From positions 381,882 to 445,881 of the forward strand of contig NZ_KQ948764.1 of NCBI RefSeq assembly GCF_001514205.1: a DNA stretch of 64,000 bases. The letters are read 5' to 3'. The position numbers were made by a program, and so were the translations under genes. Source of the stretch: Streptomyces griseoruber. GTDB lineage: Bacteria; Actinomycetota; Actinomycetes; Streptomycetales; Streptomycetaceae. A model generated the notes under the pieces. That model was given only the letters and a program-made list of their open reading frames with translations, did not search any database and was not told the DNA's origin. Of this stretch, positions 17,293 through 27,477 are shown in pieces (the first letter of the stretch is position 1; each line of letters begins with the position of its first letter).

Positions 17293-18390
17293 CTATCGCT
17301 GGGCGCGACTCGCCGCGATCGCCTCGTACACCATGCCGACGAGCAGGTCGTCGGCGTCCCGGCGGCCGAACTCGCTGGCGGCGCGGGACATCTCGTACAG
17401 CCGGTGCGGATCGGCGAGCACCGGCAGGACGCTCTCGCGCACCCACTCGGGGGTGAGTTCCGCGTCGTCGACGAGGAGCCCGCCGCCGGCCTTGACCACC
17501 GGCTGGGCGTTCAGCCGCTGCTCGCCGTTGCCGATGGGCAGCGGGACGTAGGCGGCCGGGAGTCCGACGGCGGAGAGTTCGGCGACGGTCATCGCGCCCG
17601 CGCGGCAGAGCATCATGTCGGCGGCGGCGTACGCGAGGTCCATCCGGTCCAGGTACGGCACCGGGATGTAGGGGGGCATTCCCGGCATCTGCTGGACATG
17701 AGGCAGTTCGTTCTTCGGACCGACCGCGTGCAGGATCTGGATGCCGGCCTGCTGGAGCCAGGGCGCGACCTGCTGGACGACCTCGTTGAGCCGGCGGGCG
17801 CCCTGCGAGCCGCCGGAGACGAGCAGCGTCGGCAGATTGGGGTCCAGGCCGAACATGTGCCGGGCCTCGGGACGGGCCGCGGCACGGTCCAGGGTGGCGA
17901 TGGAGCGGCGCAGCGGGATGCCGATGTAGCGGGCGTCGCGCAGCTTGCTGTCGGGCGTGGAGACGGCGACGCGGGCGGCGTACCGGGAGCCGATCTTGTT
18001 GGCCAGGCCGGGGCGGGCGTTGGCCTCGTGGACCACGATCGGCACCCCGAGGCGCTTGGCGGCGAGATAGCCGGGCAGGGCCACGTAACCGCCGAAGCCG
18101 ACGACGGCGTCGGCCTTGGTGCGCTCCAGGATCTGCTCGGCGGCCTTGATCGTGCCGCGCAGCCGGCCCGGGACGGTGATCAGCTCGGGGGTGGGCTTGC
18201 GCGGCAGCGGTACGGCCGGGATCAGCGCGAGGTCGTAGCCCCGCTGCGGAACGAGCGTGGTCTCCAGGCCGCGTTCCGTGCCCAGCGCCGTGATCCCCAC
18301 GGTGGGGTCCTGCCTGCGCAGGGCGTCCGCGAGGGCGAGCGCGGGCTCGATGTGGCCGGCGGTCCCCCCACCAGCGAGTACGACATGCAC
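17293..18390 (-). CDS. murG: UDP-GlcNAc:lipid I N-acetylglucosaminyltransferase MurG
   Basis: A GT-B glycosyltransferase of 365 residues that converts lipid I to lipid II on the inner membrane face. The N-terminal Gly-rich loop is LAGGGTAGHIEPALA (a typical MurG G-loop), the second is VSGGSQGARRLNE, and the UDP-GlcNAc site includes LCRAGAMTVAELSAVGLPA. The ATG is 6 bp after the ftsW stop, showing tight operon organisation. Confidence 0.97.
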   Translation of the reverse strand: MHVVLAGGGTAGHIEPALALADALRRQDPTVGITALGTERGLETTLVPQRGYDLALIPAVPLPRKPTPELITVPGRLRGTIKAAEQILERTKADAVVGFGGYVALPGYLAAKRLGVPIVVHEANARPGLANKIGSRYAARVAVSTPDSKLRDARYIGIPLRRSIATLDRAAARPEARHMFGLDPNLPTLLVSGGSQGARRLNEVVQQVAPWLQQAGIQILHAVGPKNELPHVQQMPGMPPYIPVPYLDRMDLAYAAADMMLCRAGAMTVAELSAVGLPAAYVPLPIGNGEQRLNAQPVVKAGGGLLVDDAELTPEWVRESVLPVLADPHRLYEMSRAASEFGRRDADDLLVGMVYEAIAASRAQR

Positions 18391-18396
18391 CGAAAT

Positions 18397-19761
18397 TCAC
18401 CGCTCTCCGGACGAACGCGCCGCCGAGGCACGCCGTCGCATCGTGTTCCATCTCCGGGGTTCCCGTTTCACCGGGGAACCCCCGGCCCCCCGCTTTCTAC
18501 CAAAGCGGGGTTGCCGCATCGCAAGCGCCGCCCGTGCAGCGGGGTCGTCACGTGCGAAGGCGATCAGCAGCCCGATCGCGAACATGGTCGGCAGCAGGGC
18601 GGAGCCCCCGTAGGAGAACAGCGGGAGGGGGACGCCGGCGATCGGCAGCAGACCGAGCACCGCACCGATGTTGATCACGGCTTGCGCGGTGATCCAGGTG
18701 GTCACACCTCCCGCGGCATACCTCACGAAGGGGTCCTCCGTGCGTCCGGCCACGCGGATACCCGCATAGCCTAGAGCCGCGAACAGGGCGAGCACCGACA
18801 GCGTCCCCGCGAGACCCAGTTCCTCACCGGTGACGGCGAAGATGAAGTCGGTGTGGGCTTCCGGGAGTTGTCCCCATTTCTCCACACTTGCCCCGAGTCC
18901 GGAGCCGAAGATCCCGCCGGAGGCCAGGGCGTAGATCCCGTGCACGGCCTGCCAGCAGTCGGCGGCCCCGGACTTGGGCTCGGTGGCGCCGATGCAGGCG
19001 AGCCGGGCCATCCGGTTGGGGCTGGTCTTGATCAGGACGAACCCGATCGCTGCGGCGACCGACAGCACGCCGACGAACAGCCGGGTGGGCGCCCCCGCGA
19101 GCCACAGCAGCCCGAAGAGGATCGCGGTGAGGATGATCGCCGTCCCCATGTCGCCGCCGAGCATGATCAGCCCGAGCAGCATGAAGGCCACCGGGACCAG
19201 CGGCACCAGCATGTGCTTCCACTGGGCGAGCAGCTTCCGGTCCTGCTTGCGGGCGAGCAGGTCGGCGCCCCACAGCACCAGGGCGAGCTTGCCGAACTCG
19301 CTGGGCTGGATCTGGAAGGAGCCGCCGAGGGAGATCCAGTTCTGGTTGCCGTTGACGGCCATCCCTATCCCGGGCACCTGCACCAGGGCCATCATGAAGA
19401 CGGCTCCGGCGAGCATCGGGTAGGCCAGCGCCCGGTGCAGCTTGACCGGCATCCGGGAGGCGACCAGCAGCAGTACGGCCCCGATGGAGGCGGCCAGGAA
19501 CTGCTTGCGGAAGAAGAACGACCCGGGCAGCGACATCTGCAGCGCGGTGATCTGCGAGGCGGAGTACACCATCACCAGCCCGAGCACGGTGATCAGCAGA
19601 CTGCCGCCGAAGATCACGTAGTAGGCGGTGAGCGGCCGGTCCCAGGCCTTGCGCGCGCGCGTGTAGAGCCGCAGAACCGGGTTGTCACGGGCCGGCCGCG
19701 GGGCGGAGGGGCGACGGACGGCCCGCTGAACGGGCGGCCGCCCGGTACGACTACTGGGCAC
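18397..19761 (-). CDS. ftsW: SEDS-family peptidoglycan polymerase FtsW
   Basis: A 454-residue membrane protein with about ten hydrophobic segments that polymerises lipid II into septal glycan with FtsI. Family signatures are QPSEFGKLALV, the loop DFIFAVTGEELG, and the C-terminal GVPLPLFSYGGSALL. The N-terminal 40 residues and the tail after about residue 420 are basic and cytoplasmic. The start codon is GTG with an AGGGGG sequence about 10 nt upstream. The 122-bp gap to murD contains no clear gene. Confidence 0.95.
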   Translation of the reverse strand: MPSSRTGRPPVQRAVRRPSAPRPARDNPVLRLYTRARKAWDRPLTAYYVIFGGSLLITVLGLVMVYSASQITALQMSLPGSFFFRKQFLAASIGAVLLLVASRMPVKLHRALAYPMLAGAVFMMALVQVPGIGMAVNGNQNWISLGGSFQIQPSEFGKLALVLWGADLLARKQDRKLLAQWKHMLVPLVPVAFMLLGLIMLGGDMGTAIILTAILFGLLWLAGAPTRLFVGVLSVAAAIGFVLIKTSPNRMARLACIGATEPKSGAADCWQAVHGIYALASGGIFGSGLGASVEKWGQLPEAHTDFIFAVTGEELGLAGTLSVLALFAALGYAGIRVAGRTEDPFVRYAAGGVTTWITAQAVINIGAVLGLLPIAGVPLPLFSYGGSALLPTMFAIGLLIAFARDDPAARAALAMRQPRFGRKRGAGGSPVKREPRRWNTMRRRASAARSSGER

Positions 19762-19883
19762 GTGACTGCAACCCCCTGGGAGCGCGGGGCGATGACCTGT
19801 GCGGCTCCGCCGCGCGGGCGGGACCTGGCGCCACCGGCCCGCACCCCAACGACACCGTCACGCGTCCTCCAAACGACCCGCCG

Positions 19884-21323
19884 TCAGGCGAGTTCGCGCA
19901 CTGCCTCGGCGAACGCGTCCCCGCGCTGGTTGTAGTTGACGAACATGTCCATGGAGGCGCAGGCCGGGGCGAGCAGGACCGTGTCTCCCGCGCGGGCGAG
20001 GCGCCGGGCCTCCTGGACAGCCGCGAGCATCGCCCCAGTGTCGGTCCGGTCGAGGTCCACGACGGGTACTTCCGGGGCGTGTCGCGCGAGGGCTTCGCGG
20101 ATCAGCGCGCGGTCGGCGCCGATCAGGACGGCCCCGCGCAGCCGCGGCGCGGACTTGGCGACGAGTTCGTCGAAGGTCGCGCCCTTGGCGAGCCCGCCGG
20201 CGATCCACACGATCGACGGGTACGCCGCCAACGAGGCTTCCGCCGCGTGGGTGTTGGTGGCCTTGGAGTCGTCGATGTACGCGACGCCGTCCACGTCGGC
20301 CACGTGGGCGATGCGGTGGGCGTCCGGGGTGAAGGCCCGCAGGCCGTCCCGTACGGCCGTGGGAGGCACGCCGAAGGCGCGGGCGAGGGCCGCCGCGGCG
20401 AGGGCGTTGGCGATGTTGTGCGGGGCGGGCGGGGTGACGTCCGTGACCTCGGCGAGTTCCTGGGCGTTCTTCTGCCGGTTCTCGACGAACGCGCGGTCGA
20501 CCAGGATGCCGTCGATCACGCCGAGTTGGGACGGTCCCGGGGTGCCGAGGGTGAAGCCGATGGCGCGGCAGCCCTCCTCGACGTCCGCCTCGCGCACCAG
20601 GTCCTCGGTGGCCTTGTCGGCGACGTTGTAGACGCAGGCGACGCGGTTGCCCTCGTAGATACGGCCCTTGTCGCGCGCGTAGGCCTCCATCGAGCCGTGC
20701 CAGTCGAGGTGGTCGGGGGCGAGGTTCAGCACGGTCGCCGAGTGCGCCCGCAGGGAGGGCGCCCAGTGCAGCTGGTAGCTGGACAGCTCCACCGCCAGGA
20801 CGTCGTACTCCTCGTCGCCGAGGACGGCGTCGAGCAGCGAGACGCCGATGTTGCCGACGGCCGCGGTGCGCAGTCCGGCCGCCTTCAGGATGGAGGCCAG
20901 CATCTGGGTGGTGGTCGTCTTGCCGTTGGTGCCGGTGACGCACAGCCAGGGGGCTGCTTTTCTGCCGTCCCGGCCCCTGAGGCGCCAGGCCAGCTCGACG
21001 TCCCCCCAGACGTCCACGCCGGCTTCGGCGGCCGCCGCGAAGAGCGGCTTGTCCGGCTTCCAGCCGGGGGCGGTGACGATGAGGTCGGTGCCTTCGGGCA
21101 GGGTCGCTCCGTCGCCGAGCCGCACGGTGACGCCGAGCGCCTCCAGTTCGGCGGCCTGCTCACGCGCGCGTGCGTCGTCGCCGTCGTTGACGACGGTGAC
21201 CCGCGCGCCGAGTCCGTGCAGCACCTTGGCCGCCGGGACGCCGGAGACGCCGAGTCCGGCGACGGTGACGTGCCTGCCCTCCCAGGAGAGCCCCTGCCCA
21301 TCGGTCACTTGTCTGCTGCCCAT
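19884..21323 (-). CDS. murD: UDP-N-acetylmuramoyl-L-alanine--D-glutamate ligase MurD
   Basis: A 479-residue Mur ligase that adds D-Glu to UDP-MurNAc-L-Ala with ATP in the cytoplasm. The N-terminal Rossmann part reads VTVAGLGVSGVPAAKVL, the ATP-binding loop is VTGTNGKTTTTQ, and the C-terminal domain contains YIDDSKATNTHA and LLAPACASMDMF. Two starts are possible: the ATG used here lies inside the end of mraY, and a GTG five codons later overlaps the mraY stop by 4 bp (GTGA) and may be the real one. Confidence 0.95.
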   Translation of the reverse strand: MGSRQVTDGQGLSWEGRHVTVAGLGVSGVPAAKVLHGLGARVTVVNDGDDARAREQAAELEALGVTVRLGDGATLPEGTDLIVTAPGWKPDKPLFAAAAEAGVDVWGDVELAWRLRGRDGRKAAPWLCVTGTNGKTTTTQMLASILKAAGLRTAAVGNIGVSLLDAVLGDEEYDVLAVELSSYQLHWAPSLRAHSATVLNLAPDHLDWHGSMEAYARDKGRIYEGNRVACVYNVADKATEDLVREADVEEGCRAIGFTLGTPGPSQLGVIDGILVDRAFVENRQKNAQELAEVTDVTPPAPHNIANALAAAALARAFGVPPTAVRDGLRAFTPDAHRIAHVADVDGVAYIDDSKATNTHAAEASLAAYPSIVWIAGGLAKGATFDELVAKSAPRLRGAVLIGADRALIREALARHAPEVPVVDLDRTDTGAMLAAVQEARRLARAGDTVLLAPACASMDMFVNYNQRGDAFAEAVRELA

Positions 21324-22378
21324 CCCGCGTAGAAGAGACCCAGTCCGACGATCACACAGATGCCCTGAATGATCCAGAATCGGACCACGACAAGGACTTC
21401 GGACCAGCCCTTGAGTTCGAAGTGGTGCTGGAGCGGCGCCATCCGGAAGACCCGCTTCCCGGTCAGCCGGAACGAGCCGACCTGGATGACCACCGACATG
21501 GTGATGAGGACGAACAGACCGCCCATGATGGCCACCAGCAGCTCCGTGCGGGAGCAGATGGCCAGGCCCGTGAGGACACCGCCGAGCGCCAGCGAACCGG
21601 TGTCACCCATGAAGATCTTGGCCGGCGAGGTGTTCCACCACAGGAAGCCGAGGCAGGAACCCATCAGCGCGGCCGAGATGACCGCGAGGTCCAGGGGGTC
21701 GCGCACCTCGTAGCAGGCGCCGGGGTTGGTCAGGGTCTCGCCGTTGGCGCAGGACTCCTGGTACTGCCAGACGCCGATGAACGTGTAGGCACCGAAGACG
21801 AGGACCGAGGCGCCGGTGGCGAGACCGTCCAGACCGTCCGTCAGGTTCACGCCGTTCGACATCGCGAGGATCATGAACAGCGCCCAGACGACGAACAGCA
21901 CGGGGCCGATGGTCCAGCCGAAGTCCGTGATGAACGACAGCTTCGTGGAGGCCGGGGTGTTGCCGCGGGCGTCCGCGAACTGCAACGAGAGCACGGCGAA
22001 GGCGATGCCGACGATGAGCTGGCCCGCCATCTTCGCCTTGGCCCGCAGACCCAGCGAACGCCGCTTGACGATCTTGATGTAGTCGTCGAGGAAGCCCACC
22101 AGTCCCATGCCGCACATCAGGCCCAGCACCAGCAGGCCGGTGTAGGACGGCGACACACCCGTGATCAGCTTGGACAGGAAGTAGGCGGCGACGGTCGACA
22201 GTATGAACGCGATACCGCCCATGGTCGGCGTACCGCGCTTGCTGGCGTGCTCGCGCGGACCGTCGTCGCGGATGTACTGGCCGTAGCCCTTGCGCGCCAG
22301 CAGCTTGATCAGCAGCGGCGTGCCGATCAGCGTCAGGAAGAGGCCAATGACGCCCGCGAACAGGATCTGCTTCATCAT
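21305..22378 (-). CDS. mraY: Phospho-MurNAc-pentapeptide transferase MraY
   Basis: A 357-residue polytopic membrane enzyme with about ten helices that moves phospho-MurNAc-pentapeptide to undecaprenyl phosphate, making lipid I. Conserved blocks are GTPTMGGIAF, the Asp-rich FLDDYIKI, NLTDGLDGLATG, and FMGDTGSLALGG, followed by the His-containing PLQHHFELKGW. The ATG (first of two adjacent) overlaps the murF stop by 4 bp, and its 3-prime end overlaps the start region of murD. Confidence 0.97.
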   Translation of the reverse strand: MMKQILFAGVIGLFLTLIGTPLLIKLLARKGYGQYIRDDGPREHASKRGTPTMGGIAFILSTVAAYFLSKLITGVSPSYTGLLVLGLMCGMGLVGFLDDYIKIVKRRSLGLRAKAKMAGQLIVGIAFAVLSLQFADARGNTPASTKLSFITDFGWTIGPVLFVVWALFMILAMSNGVNLTDGLDGLATGASVLVFGAYTFIGVWQYQESCANGETLTNPGACYEVRDPLDLAVISAALMGSCLGFLWWNTSPAKIFMGDTGSLALGGVLTGLAICSRTELLVAIMGGLFVLITMSVVIQVGSFRLTGKRVFRMAPLQHHFELKGWSEVLVVVRFWIIQGICVIVGLGLFYAGWAADK

Positions 22379-23790
22379 CGGGCGGAAACCTCACCCTCGG
22401 CACCGGTCGCGAGCAGCGCCTGCGCGACGCTCTCGAGGCCCACCGATCGGGACGCCTTCACGAGTACGACGTCCCCCGGGCGCAGCTCGCTGCGCAACAG
22501 GTCGACCGCCGCCTGTGCGTCGGACACGTGCACCGACTCCTCACCCCACGAACCCTCGTTATATGCGCCCAGTTGCAGCCAGGCGGCTTCCCTGCCCCCG
22601 ACCGCGACGAGCTTGCTGACGTTGAGCCGGACGGCGAGCCGTCCGACCGCGTCGTGCTCGGCGAGCGCCTCGTCCCCGAGCTCGGCCATCTTGCCGAGCA
22701 CCGCCCAGGTCCGCCGCCCCTTTCCCATTGCCGCGAGGGCGCGCAGAGCGGCTCGCATGGACTCGGGGTTCGCGTTGTAGGCGTCGTTGACGATCGTCAC
22801 GCCGTCCGGGCGCTCGGTGACCTCCATCCGCCAGCGGGAGAGGGAGCCCGCCTCGGAGAGTGCGGTGGCGATCTCTTCCACGGACATGCCCAGCTCATGG
22901 GCGACGGCGGCCGCGGCGAGCGCGTTCGACACGTGGTGCTCACCGTACAGGCGCATGGTCACATCGCTGCACCCGGAGGGTGTGTGAAGGCTGAAGGAGG
23001 GCTGTCCGCTGTCCGTGAGTCGTACGTTCTCGGCCCGTACGTCCGCTTCGCCGGACTCTCCGAAAAGGACCACCTTCGCCTTCGTACGGGAGGCCATGGC
23101 CCGGACCAACGGGTCGTCGGCGTTGAGGATCGCGACCCCGCCCTCGCTCGCCGGGGGAAGGCTCTCCACCAGCTCGCCCTTTGCCTGTGCGATCTGTTCG
23201 CGGCCGCCGAACTCACCGATGTGGGCGGTGCCGACGTTCAGGACGAGGCCGACCTTCGGGGGCGTCAGATCCGTGAGGTACCGGATGTGCCCGATGCCGC
23301 GGGCACCCATCTCCAGCACCAGGAACCGGGTTTCCTCGGTGGCGGACAGCGCGGTCAGCGGCAGCCCGATCTCGTTGTTGAGGGAGCCCGGGGTGAAGAC
23401 GGTCGGCGCCTTGCGCCGGAGCACCTGGGCGATGAGGTCCTTGGTGCTGGTCTTGCCGGCCGAGCCGGTGAGCGCGACGAGGGTCGTGCCGAGCGTGTGC
23501 ACGACGTGCCGGGCGAGGGCGCCGAGGGCGGCCTGGACGTCGTCCACGACGATCGCGGGCACGCCGACCGGGCGCGAGGCCAGTACGGCCGCCGCGCCCG
23601 CCTCGACGACCGCGGCCGCGTAGTCGTGGCCGTCGACGCGTTCGCCGACGAAGGCGACGAAGAGGCTGCCGGGCTCCACCTCGCGGGAGTCCCGGACGAC
23701 CGGTCCGGTGACTTCCGCGGACGGATCCGGTATGTCGTACGTCTGCCCGCCGACGACTGCTGCGATCTCGGCGAGGGAGAGGGCGATCAC
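22375..23790 (-). CDS. murF: UDP-MurNAc-tripeptide D-alanyl-D-alanine ligase MurF
   Basis: A 471-residue Mur ligase that adds D-Ala-D-Ala to the UDP-MurNAc tripeptide. The ATP loop is LTGSAGKTSTKDL, followed by NNEIGLPLT, the MGARGIGHI segment and the central-domain NDAYNANPESM. The start is a GTG (VIALSLAEIAAV) only 4 bp after the murE stop; upstream in-frame residues would overlap murE entirely and do not look like MurF. It belongs to the continuous dcw operon. Confidence 0.96.
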   Translation of the reverse strand: MIALSLAEIAAVVGGQTYDIPDPSAEVTGPVVRDSREVEPGSLFVAFVGERVDGHDYAAAVVEAGAAAVLASRPVGVPAIVVDDVQAALGALARHVVHTLGTTLVALTGSAGKTSTKDLIAQVLRRKAPTVFTPGSLNNEIGLPLTALSATEETRFLVLEMGARGIGHIRYLTDLTPPKVGLVLNVGTAHIGEFGGREQIAQAKGELVESLPPASEGGVAILNADDPLVRAMASRTKAKVVLFGESGEADVRAENVRLTDSGQPSFSLHTPSGCSDVTMRLYGEHHVSNALAAAAVAHELGMSVEEIATALSEAGSLSRWRMEVTERPDGVTIVNDAYNANPESMRAALRALAAMGKGRRTWAVLGKMAELGDEALAEHDAVGRLAVRLNVSKLVAVGGREAAWLQLGAYNEGSWGEESVHVSDAQAAVDLLRSELRPGDVVLVKASRSVGLESVAQALLATGAEGEVSAR

Positions 23791-23794
23791 AAGT

Positions 23795-25450
23795 TCATCC
23801 CTGGGTCTGCTGGATAGCTTCGCGAAGCACCTGGCGGTCGTCGAACGGACGGACCACCCCGGCGATGTCCTGGCCCTGCTCATGGCCCTTGCCCGCGACC
23901 AGCACGGTGTCCCCGGCGTGCGCGCGGGCGACGGCGGCGGCGATCGCGGCGGCCCGGTCCTCGAACAGGAGCACCTCGCCGCGCTCGTGCGCGGGCACCG
24001 AGGCCGCCCCTTCGAGCATGGTCGCCAGGATCGCGAGGGGGTCCTCGGAGCGGGGGTTGTCGGAGGTCAGTACGGCGGTGTCGGCGAGCCGTGCCGCGGC
24101 GGCGCCCATCGGCGCGCGCTTGGTGCGGTCCCGGTCGCCGCCGCAGCCGATGACGACGTGCAGCCGGCCCTTGGTGACCTTGCGCAGCGCCTTGAGCACC
24201 GATTCGACGGCGTCCGTCTTGTGGGCGTAGTCGACGACCGCGAGATAGGGCTGGCCGGCGTCGACGCGCTCCAGACGGCCCGGCACTCCCGGTACGGCCG
24301 CGACACCGTCGGCGGCGGTCTGCGGGTCGAGTCCCGCGGCGGCGAGGGCGACGATCGCGGCGAGGGTGTTGGCCACGTTGAACGAGCCGGGCAGCGGCGC
24401 CCTGGCGGCGACCCGTACCCCGTCCGGGCCGAGGACGGTGAACGTCGAGTCCATCGGGCCGATGTGGACCTCGGCCGCGCGCCAGTCGGCGTCGGGGTGC
24501 CCCTCGGCGGAGAAGGTGACGACCGGGACCTCGGCCTCGTGGGCCAGCCGGCGGCCGTACGCGTCGTCGAGGTTGACCACGCCGAGTTTGCTGCGTTTAA
24601 GGGTGAACAGCTGCGCCTTGGCCCGGAAGTAGTCCTCCATGTCGGAGTGGAACTCCATGTGTTCCGGGCTGAGGTTGCTGAAGACGGCGATGTCGAAGAC
24701 GCAGCCGTCGACCCGGCCGAGGACCAGGGCGTGGCTGGAGACCTCCATGGCGACCGCCTCGACCCCGCGCTCGCGCATGACGGCGAACAGGGCCTGCAGA
24801 TCGGTGGCCTCGGGGGTGGTGCGCTCGGACTTGAGGCGCTCCTCGCCGATGCGCATCTCGACCGTGCCGATCAGCCCGGTCGACTTCAGCGACTTCAGTC
24901 CGCCCTCCACCAGATAGGCGGTGGTGGTCTTGCCGGAGGTGCCGGTGATGCCGATCTGGAGCAGATCGCGGCCCGGGCGGCCGTAGATCGTGGCCGCCAG
25001 CTCGCCCATCCGCGCGCGCGGGTCGTCGGCGACCAGGACCGGCAGTCCGGTCGCGGCGGCGCGCTCGGCGCCGGTCGGGTCGGTGAGCACGGCGACCGCG
25101 CCGAGGCCGGCGGCCTGGGTGGCGAAGTCGGCACCGTGCAGCCGGGCGCCCGGGAGGGCGGCGTACAGGTCGCCGGGGCGGACGGCGCGCGAGTCGTGGG
25201 TGATGCCCGTGACGGTCGCTTCGCTCCGCACGTCGGTGGCACCCAGCTGGTCGGCGAGCTCCGCGAGGGGTGTGGCGGAGACCTGGACCGGCCTGGGCGG
25301 TCCCGGGTATGTCACGGAAGCGCCCTTCTGGGTGGTTTGGGACTGATCAGCGTGTGGCACGGCGGTGAGCGTACCGGGCGCACCCGCCTGCGGGCGAAGC
25401 GAGGCGGAGGGGGACGCGTGGTTCCCGGGTTCGGGAGTGATCATGGTCAC
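23795..25450 (-). CDS. murE: UDP-MurNAc-L-alanyl-D-glutamate--diaminopimelate ligase MurE
   Basis: A Mur ligase of 551 residues that adds diaminopimelate to UDP-MurNAc-L-Ala-D-Glu. The ATP loop is ITGTSGKTTTAYL and the diaminopimelate-recognition motif DNPRSEDP is present. Streptomycetes use LL-diaminopimelate, so that is the likely substrate (inference). The first 50 or so residues are a hydrophilic extension. The GTG start (VTMITPEPG) is chosen because AGGAA lies 7 nt upstream; the ATG two codons on would have a 13-nt spacing. A shorter form starting at VTYPGPP cannot be excluded. Confidence 0.94.
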   Translation of the reverse strand: MTMITPEPGNHASPSASLRPQAGAPGTLTAVPHADQSQTTQKGASVTYPGPPRPVQVSATPLAELADQLGATDVRSEATVTGITHDSRAVRPGDLYAALPGARLHGADFATQAAGLGAVAVLTDPTGAERAAATGLPVLVADDPRARMGELAATIYGRPGRDLLQIGITGTSGKTTTAYLVEGGLKSLKSTGLIGTVEMRIGEERLKSERTTPEATDLQALFAVMRERGVEAVAMEVSSHALVLGRVDGCVFDIAVFSNLSPEHMEFHSDMEDYFRAKAQLFTLKRSKLGVVNLDDAYGRRLAHEAEVPVVTFSAEGHPDADWRAAEVHIGPMDSTFTVLGPDGVRVAARAPLPGSFNVANTLAAIVALAAAGLDPQTAADGVAAVPGVPGRLERVDAGQPYLAVVDYAHKTDAVESVLKALRKVTKGRLHVVIGCGGDRDRTKRAPMGAAAARLADTAVLTSDNPRSEDPLAILATMLEGAASVPAHERGEVLLFEDRAAAIAAAVARAHAGDTVLVAGKGHEQGQDIAGVVRPFDDRQVLREAIQQTQG

Positions 25451-25506
25451 GGGCTGATTCCTGGCTGGTTCGGCGCTGAACAGCGATGGGCTGGGCGGGC
25501 GTGGGG

Positions 25507-27477
25507 TCAGGGGGAGAAGGTGACGGGCAGGTTGGCCGCCTTCGCCCCGGTCGGCGGGATCTGGAGGGTCTTCAGGGCGAACTCCATGACCTGCTTGAAG
25601 ATGGGTCCGCAGATCTGGCCGCCGAAGTAGCTGCCCTGGGTGGCGTTCTGGATGGCGCAGTAGACGGTGACCCGGGGCTTGTCGGCGGGGGCGAAGCCGG
25701 CGAAGGACGAGGTGTATCCCTTGTACTTGCCGGTGGCCGGATCCACGCGGTTCGCCGTGCCCGTCTTGCCCGCGACGCGGTACCCGGGGATGCGCGCCTT
25801 GGCGCCGGTGCCCTCCTGGTCGTCCACGACCGACTCCAGCATCTGGGCGAGGGTCTTCGCCGTCTTCGCGCTGACCACCCTGGTCTTCTTGGGCGCGGCG
25901 GCGGGGGTGAAGCGGCCGTCGGGGCCCTGGGTGCCGCGCACCAGGGTCGGCTCGATCCGTACGCCGCCGTTGGCGATGGTCGAGTAGACGGAGGCGGCCT
26001 GGAGCGCGTTGAGCGACACGCCCTGTCCGAAAGGGATCGTGTACTGCTGCGAGGTCGACCACTTGTCCGGCGCGGCGAGGATGCCCTTGGTCTCGCCGGG
26101 GAAGTCGAGTCCGCTGTAGCTGCCGATGCCGAACTTGCGCAGGTAGGAGTAGAGGACGCGGTTGGCCTCGGCCTGGGTCTTGCCGAGTTCCCCGGTGGCG
26201 AGGATCGTGCCGATGTTGCTGGACTTGGCGAGCACGCCGTTGAGCGTCAGGTTCCAGGTCGCGTGGTCGATGTCGTCCTTGAAGAGCCGGTCGCCGCGGT
26301 GCAGCCGGTTCGGTACGACGACATGGGTGAGCGGGGTGGCGACGTTCTCCTCGAGGACGGCCGCCATCGACATGATCTTGGCGGTGGAGCCGGGCTCGTA
26401 GGCGTCCTGGAGGGCCGCGTTGCCGAGGGCGCCCGGGTCGGCGGTGGTGAGGTCGTTGGGGTCGAAGCCGGGCGAGTTGGCCATGGCGAGGATCTCGCCG
26501 GTGCGGGTGTCCTGGACGACGACGTAGCCGCGGTCCGCCTTGGACGCCTCGACCTGCTCGGTGATGGCGTTCTGGGCGGCCCACTGGATGTCCCGGTCGA
26601 TCGTCAGCTCGATGTCGGAGCCGGGCACGGCGGGGGTCTCGGTGGAGCCGGCGGTGGGCACCTGGAGGCCGCCGGACTGGGCGTAGCGGATCTTGCCGTC
26701 CTTGCCGGCCAGGACGGAGTTCAGCTGCTGCTCGATGCCGCCGCCGCCCCTGCCCGCGGCGTTGACCCAGCCGAGCACGGAGGCGGCGAGATCGCCGTTG
26801 GGGTACACGCGCTTGCTGCTGGGCACCGCGAAGAGGCCCGCGAGGACGTTGACCGTGGTGCCGTCGGACCGGGACTTGGCGGCGAGCGCGGAACGCAGGT
26901 CCTTGATCTGCTTCCAGACCTCCGGGGTCTGCCGGACGGCCAGCAGCGCGTACTGCGACCTGGTGTTCTCGGGCCGCAGCTTCGCGACGATCGTGGACTG
27001 CTCCTGGCCGAGGATCGGGGCGAGGAGGGCCGCGGCCTGCTCGGGGCCGTCGTCGATCTTCAGGTTCTCGCGGTTGAACATCGTCGGGTCGGCGGTGATG
27101 TCGTACGCGTCCTCGCTGCTGGCGAGGGCGACCCCGCTGCGGTCGGTGATCTCGCCGCGTTCGGCGGCCAGCACCTGGCCGACGTAACGGTTCCTGTCGG
27201 CCTTGGCGGCGTAGGTGCCCGCGTCGACGGCCTGGACCTGGAGGAGGCGGACGACGAAGGCGGCCATCACCAGGGTCAGGGCGAGGCCGACCATGCGCAG
27301 CCGGGGGCGGGGGCTGCCGAGCCGGATGGCGCGCGGGGCCGGGGGGCGCGGTGCGGCCGGACGGCGGGCCGGGCGGGCGCCGGGGCCCGGCCGTCGCTGT
27401 GCGGAGGCGGGGCGGGAGGGCCGGGCGGGGCCGGGCACGCGGCGGCGGGGCGGTTCCCTGTCGGACACTTCCGTCAC
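25507..27477 (-). CDS. ftsI: Septal transpeptidase FtsI (PBP3, class B PBP)
   Basis: A penicillin-binding protein of 656 residues that cross-links septal peptidoglycan as FtsW's partner. A basic, Pro/Arg-rich cytoplasmic tail (about residues 1-60) precedes one membrane anchor (LALTLVMAAFVVRLLQV). The PBP dimer domain follows, then the transpeptidase domain with the active-site Ser364 in STAK, an SSN motif near 419 and KTG at 571. The start GTG overlaps the ftsL stop by 4 bp (GTGA). Confidence 0.96.
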   Translation of the reverse strand: MTEVSDREPPRRRVPGPARPSRPASAQRRPGPGARPARRPAAPRPPAPRAIRLGSPRPRLRMVGLALTLVMAAFVVRLLQVQAVDAGTYAAKADRNRYVGQVLAAERGEITDRSGVALASSEDAYDITADPTMFNRENLKIDDGPEQAAALLAPILGQEQSTIVAKLRPENTRSQYALLAVRQTPEVWKQIKDLRSALAAKSRSDGTTVNVLAGLFAVPSSKRVYPNGDLAASVLGWVNAAGRGGGGIEQQLNSVLAGKDGKIRYAQSGGLQVPTAGSTETPAVPGSDIELTIDRDIQWAAQNAITEQVEASKADRGYVVVQDTRTGEILAMANSPGFDPNDLTTADPGALGNAALQDAYEPGSTAKIMSMAAVLEENVATPLTHVVVPNRLHRGDRLFKDDIDHATWNLTLNGVLAKSSNIGTILATGELGKTQAEANRVLYSYLRKFGIGSYSGLDFPGETKGILAAPDKWSTSQQYTIPFGQGVSLNALQAASVYSTIANGGVRIEPTLVRGTQGPDGRFTPAAAPKKTRVVSAKTAKTLAQMLESVVDDQEGTGAKARIPGYRVAGKTGTANRVDPATGKYKGYTSSFAGFAPADKPRVTVYCAIQNATQGSYFGGQICGPIFKQVMEFALKTLQIPPTGAKAANLPVTFSP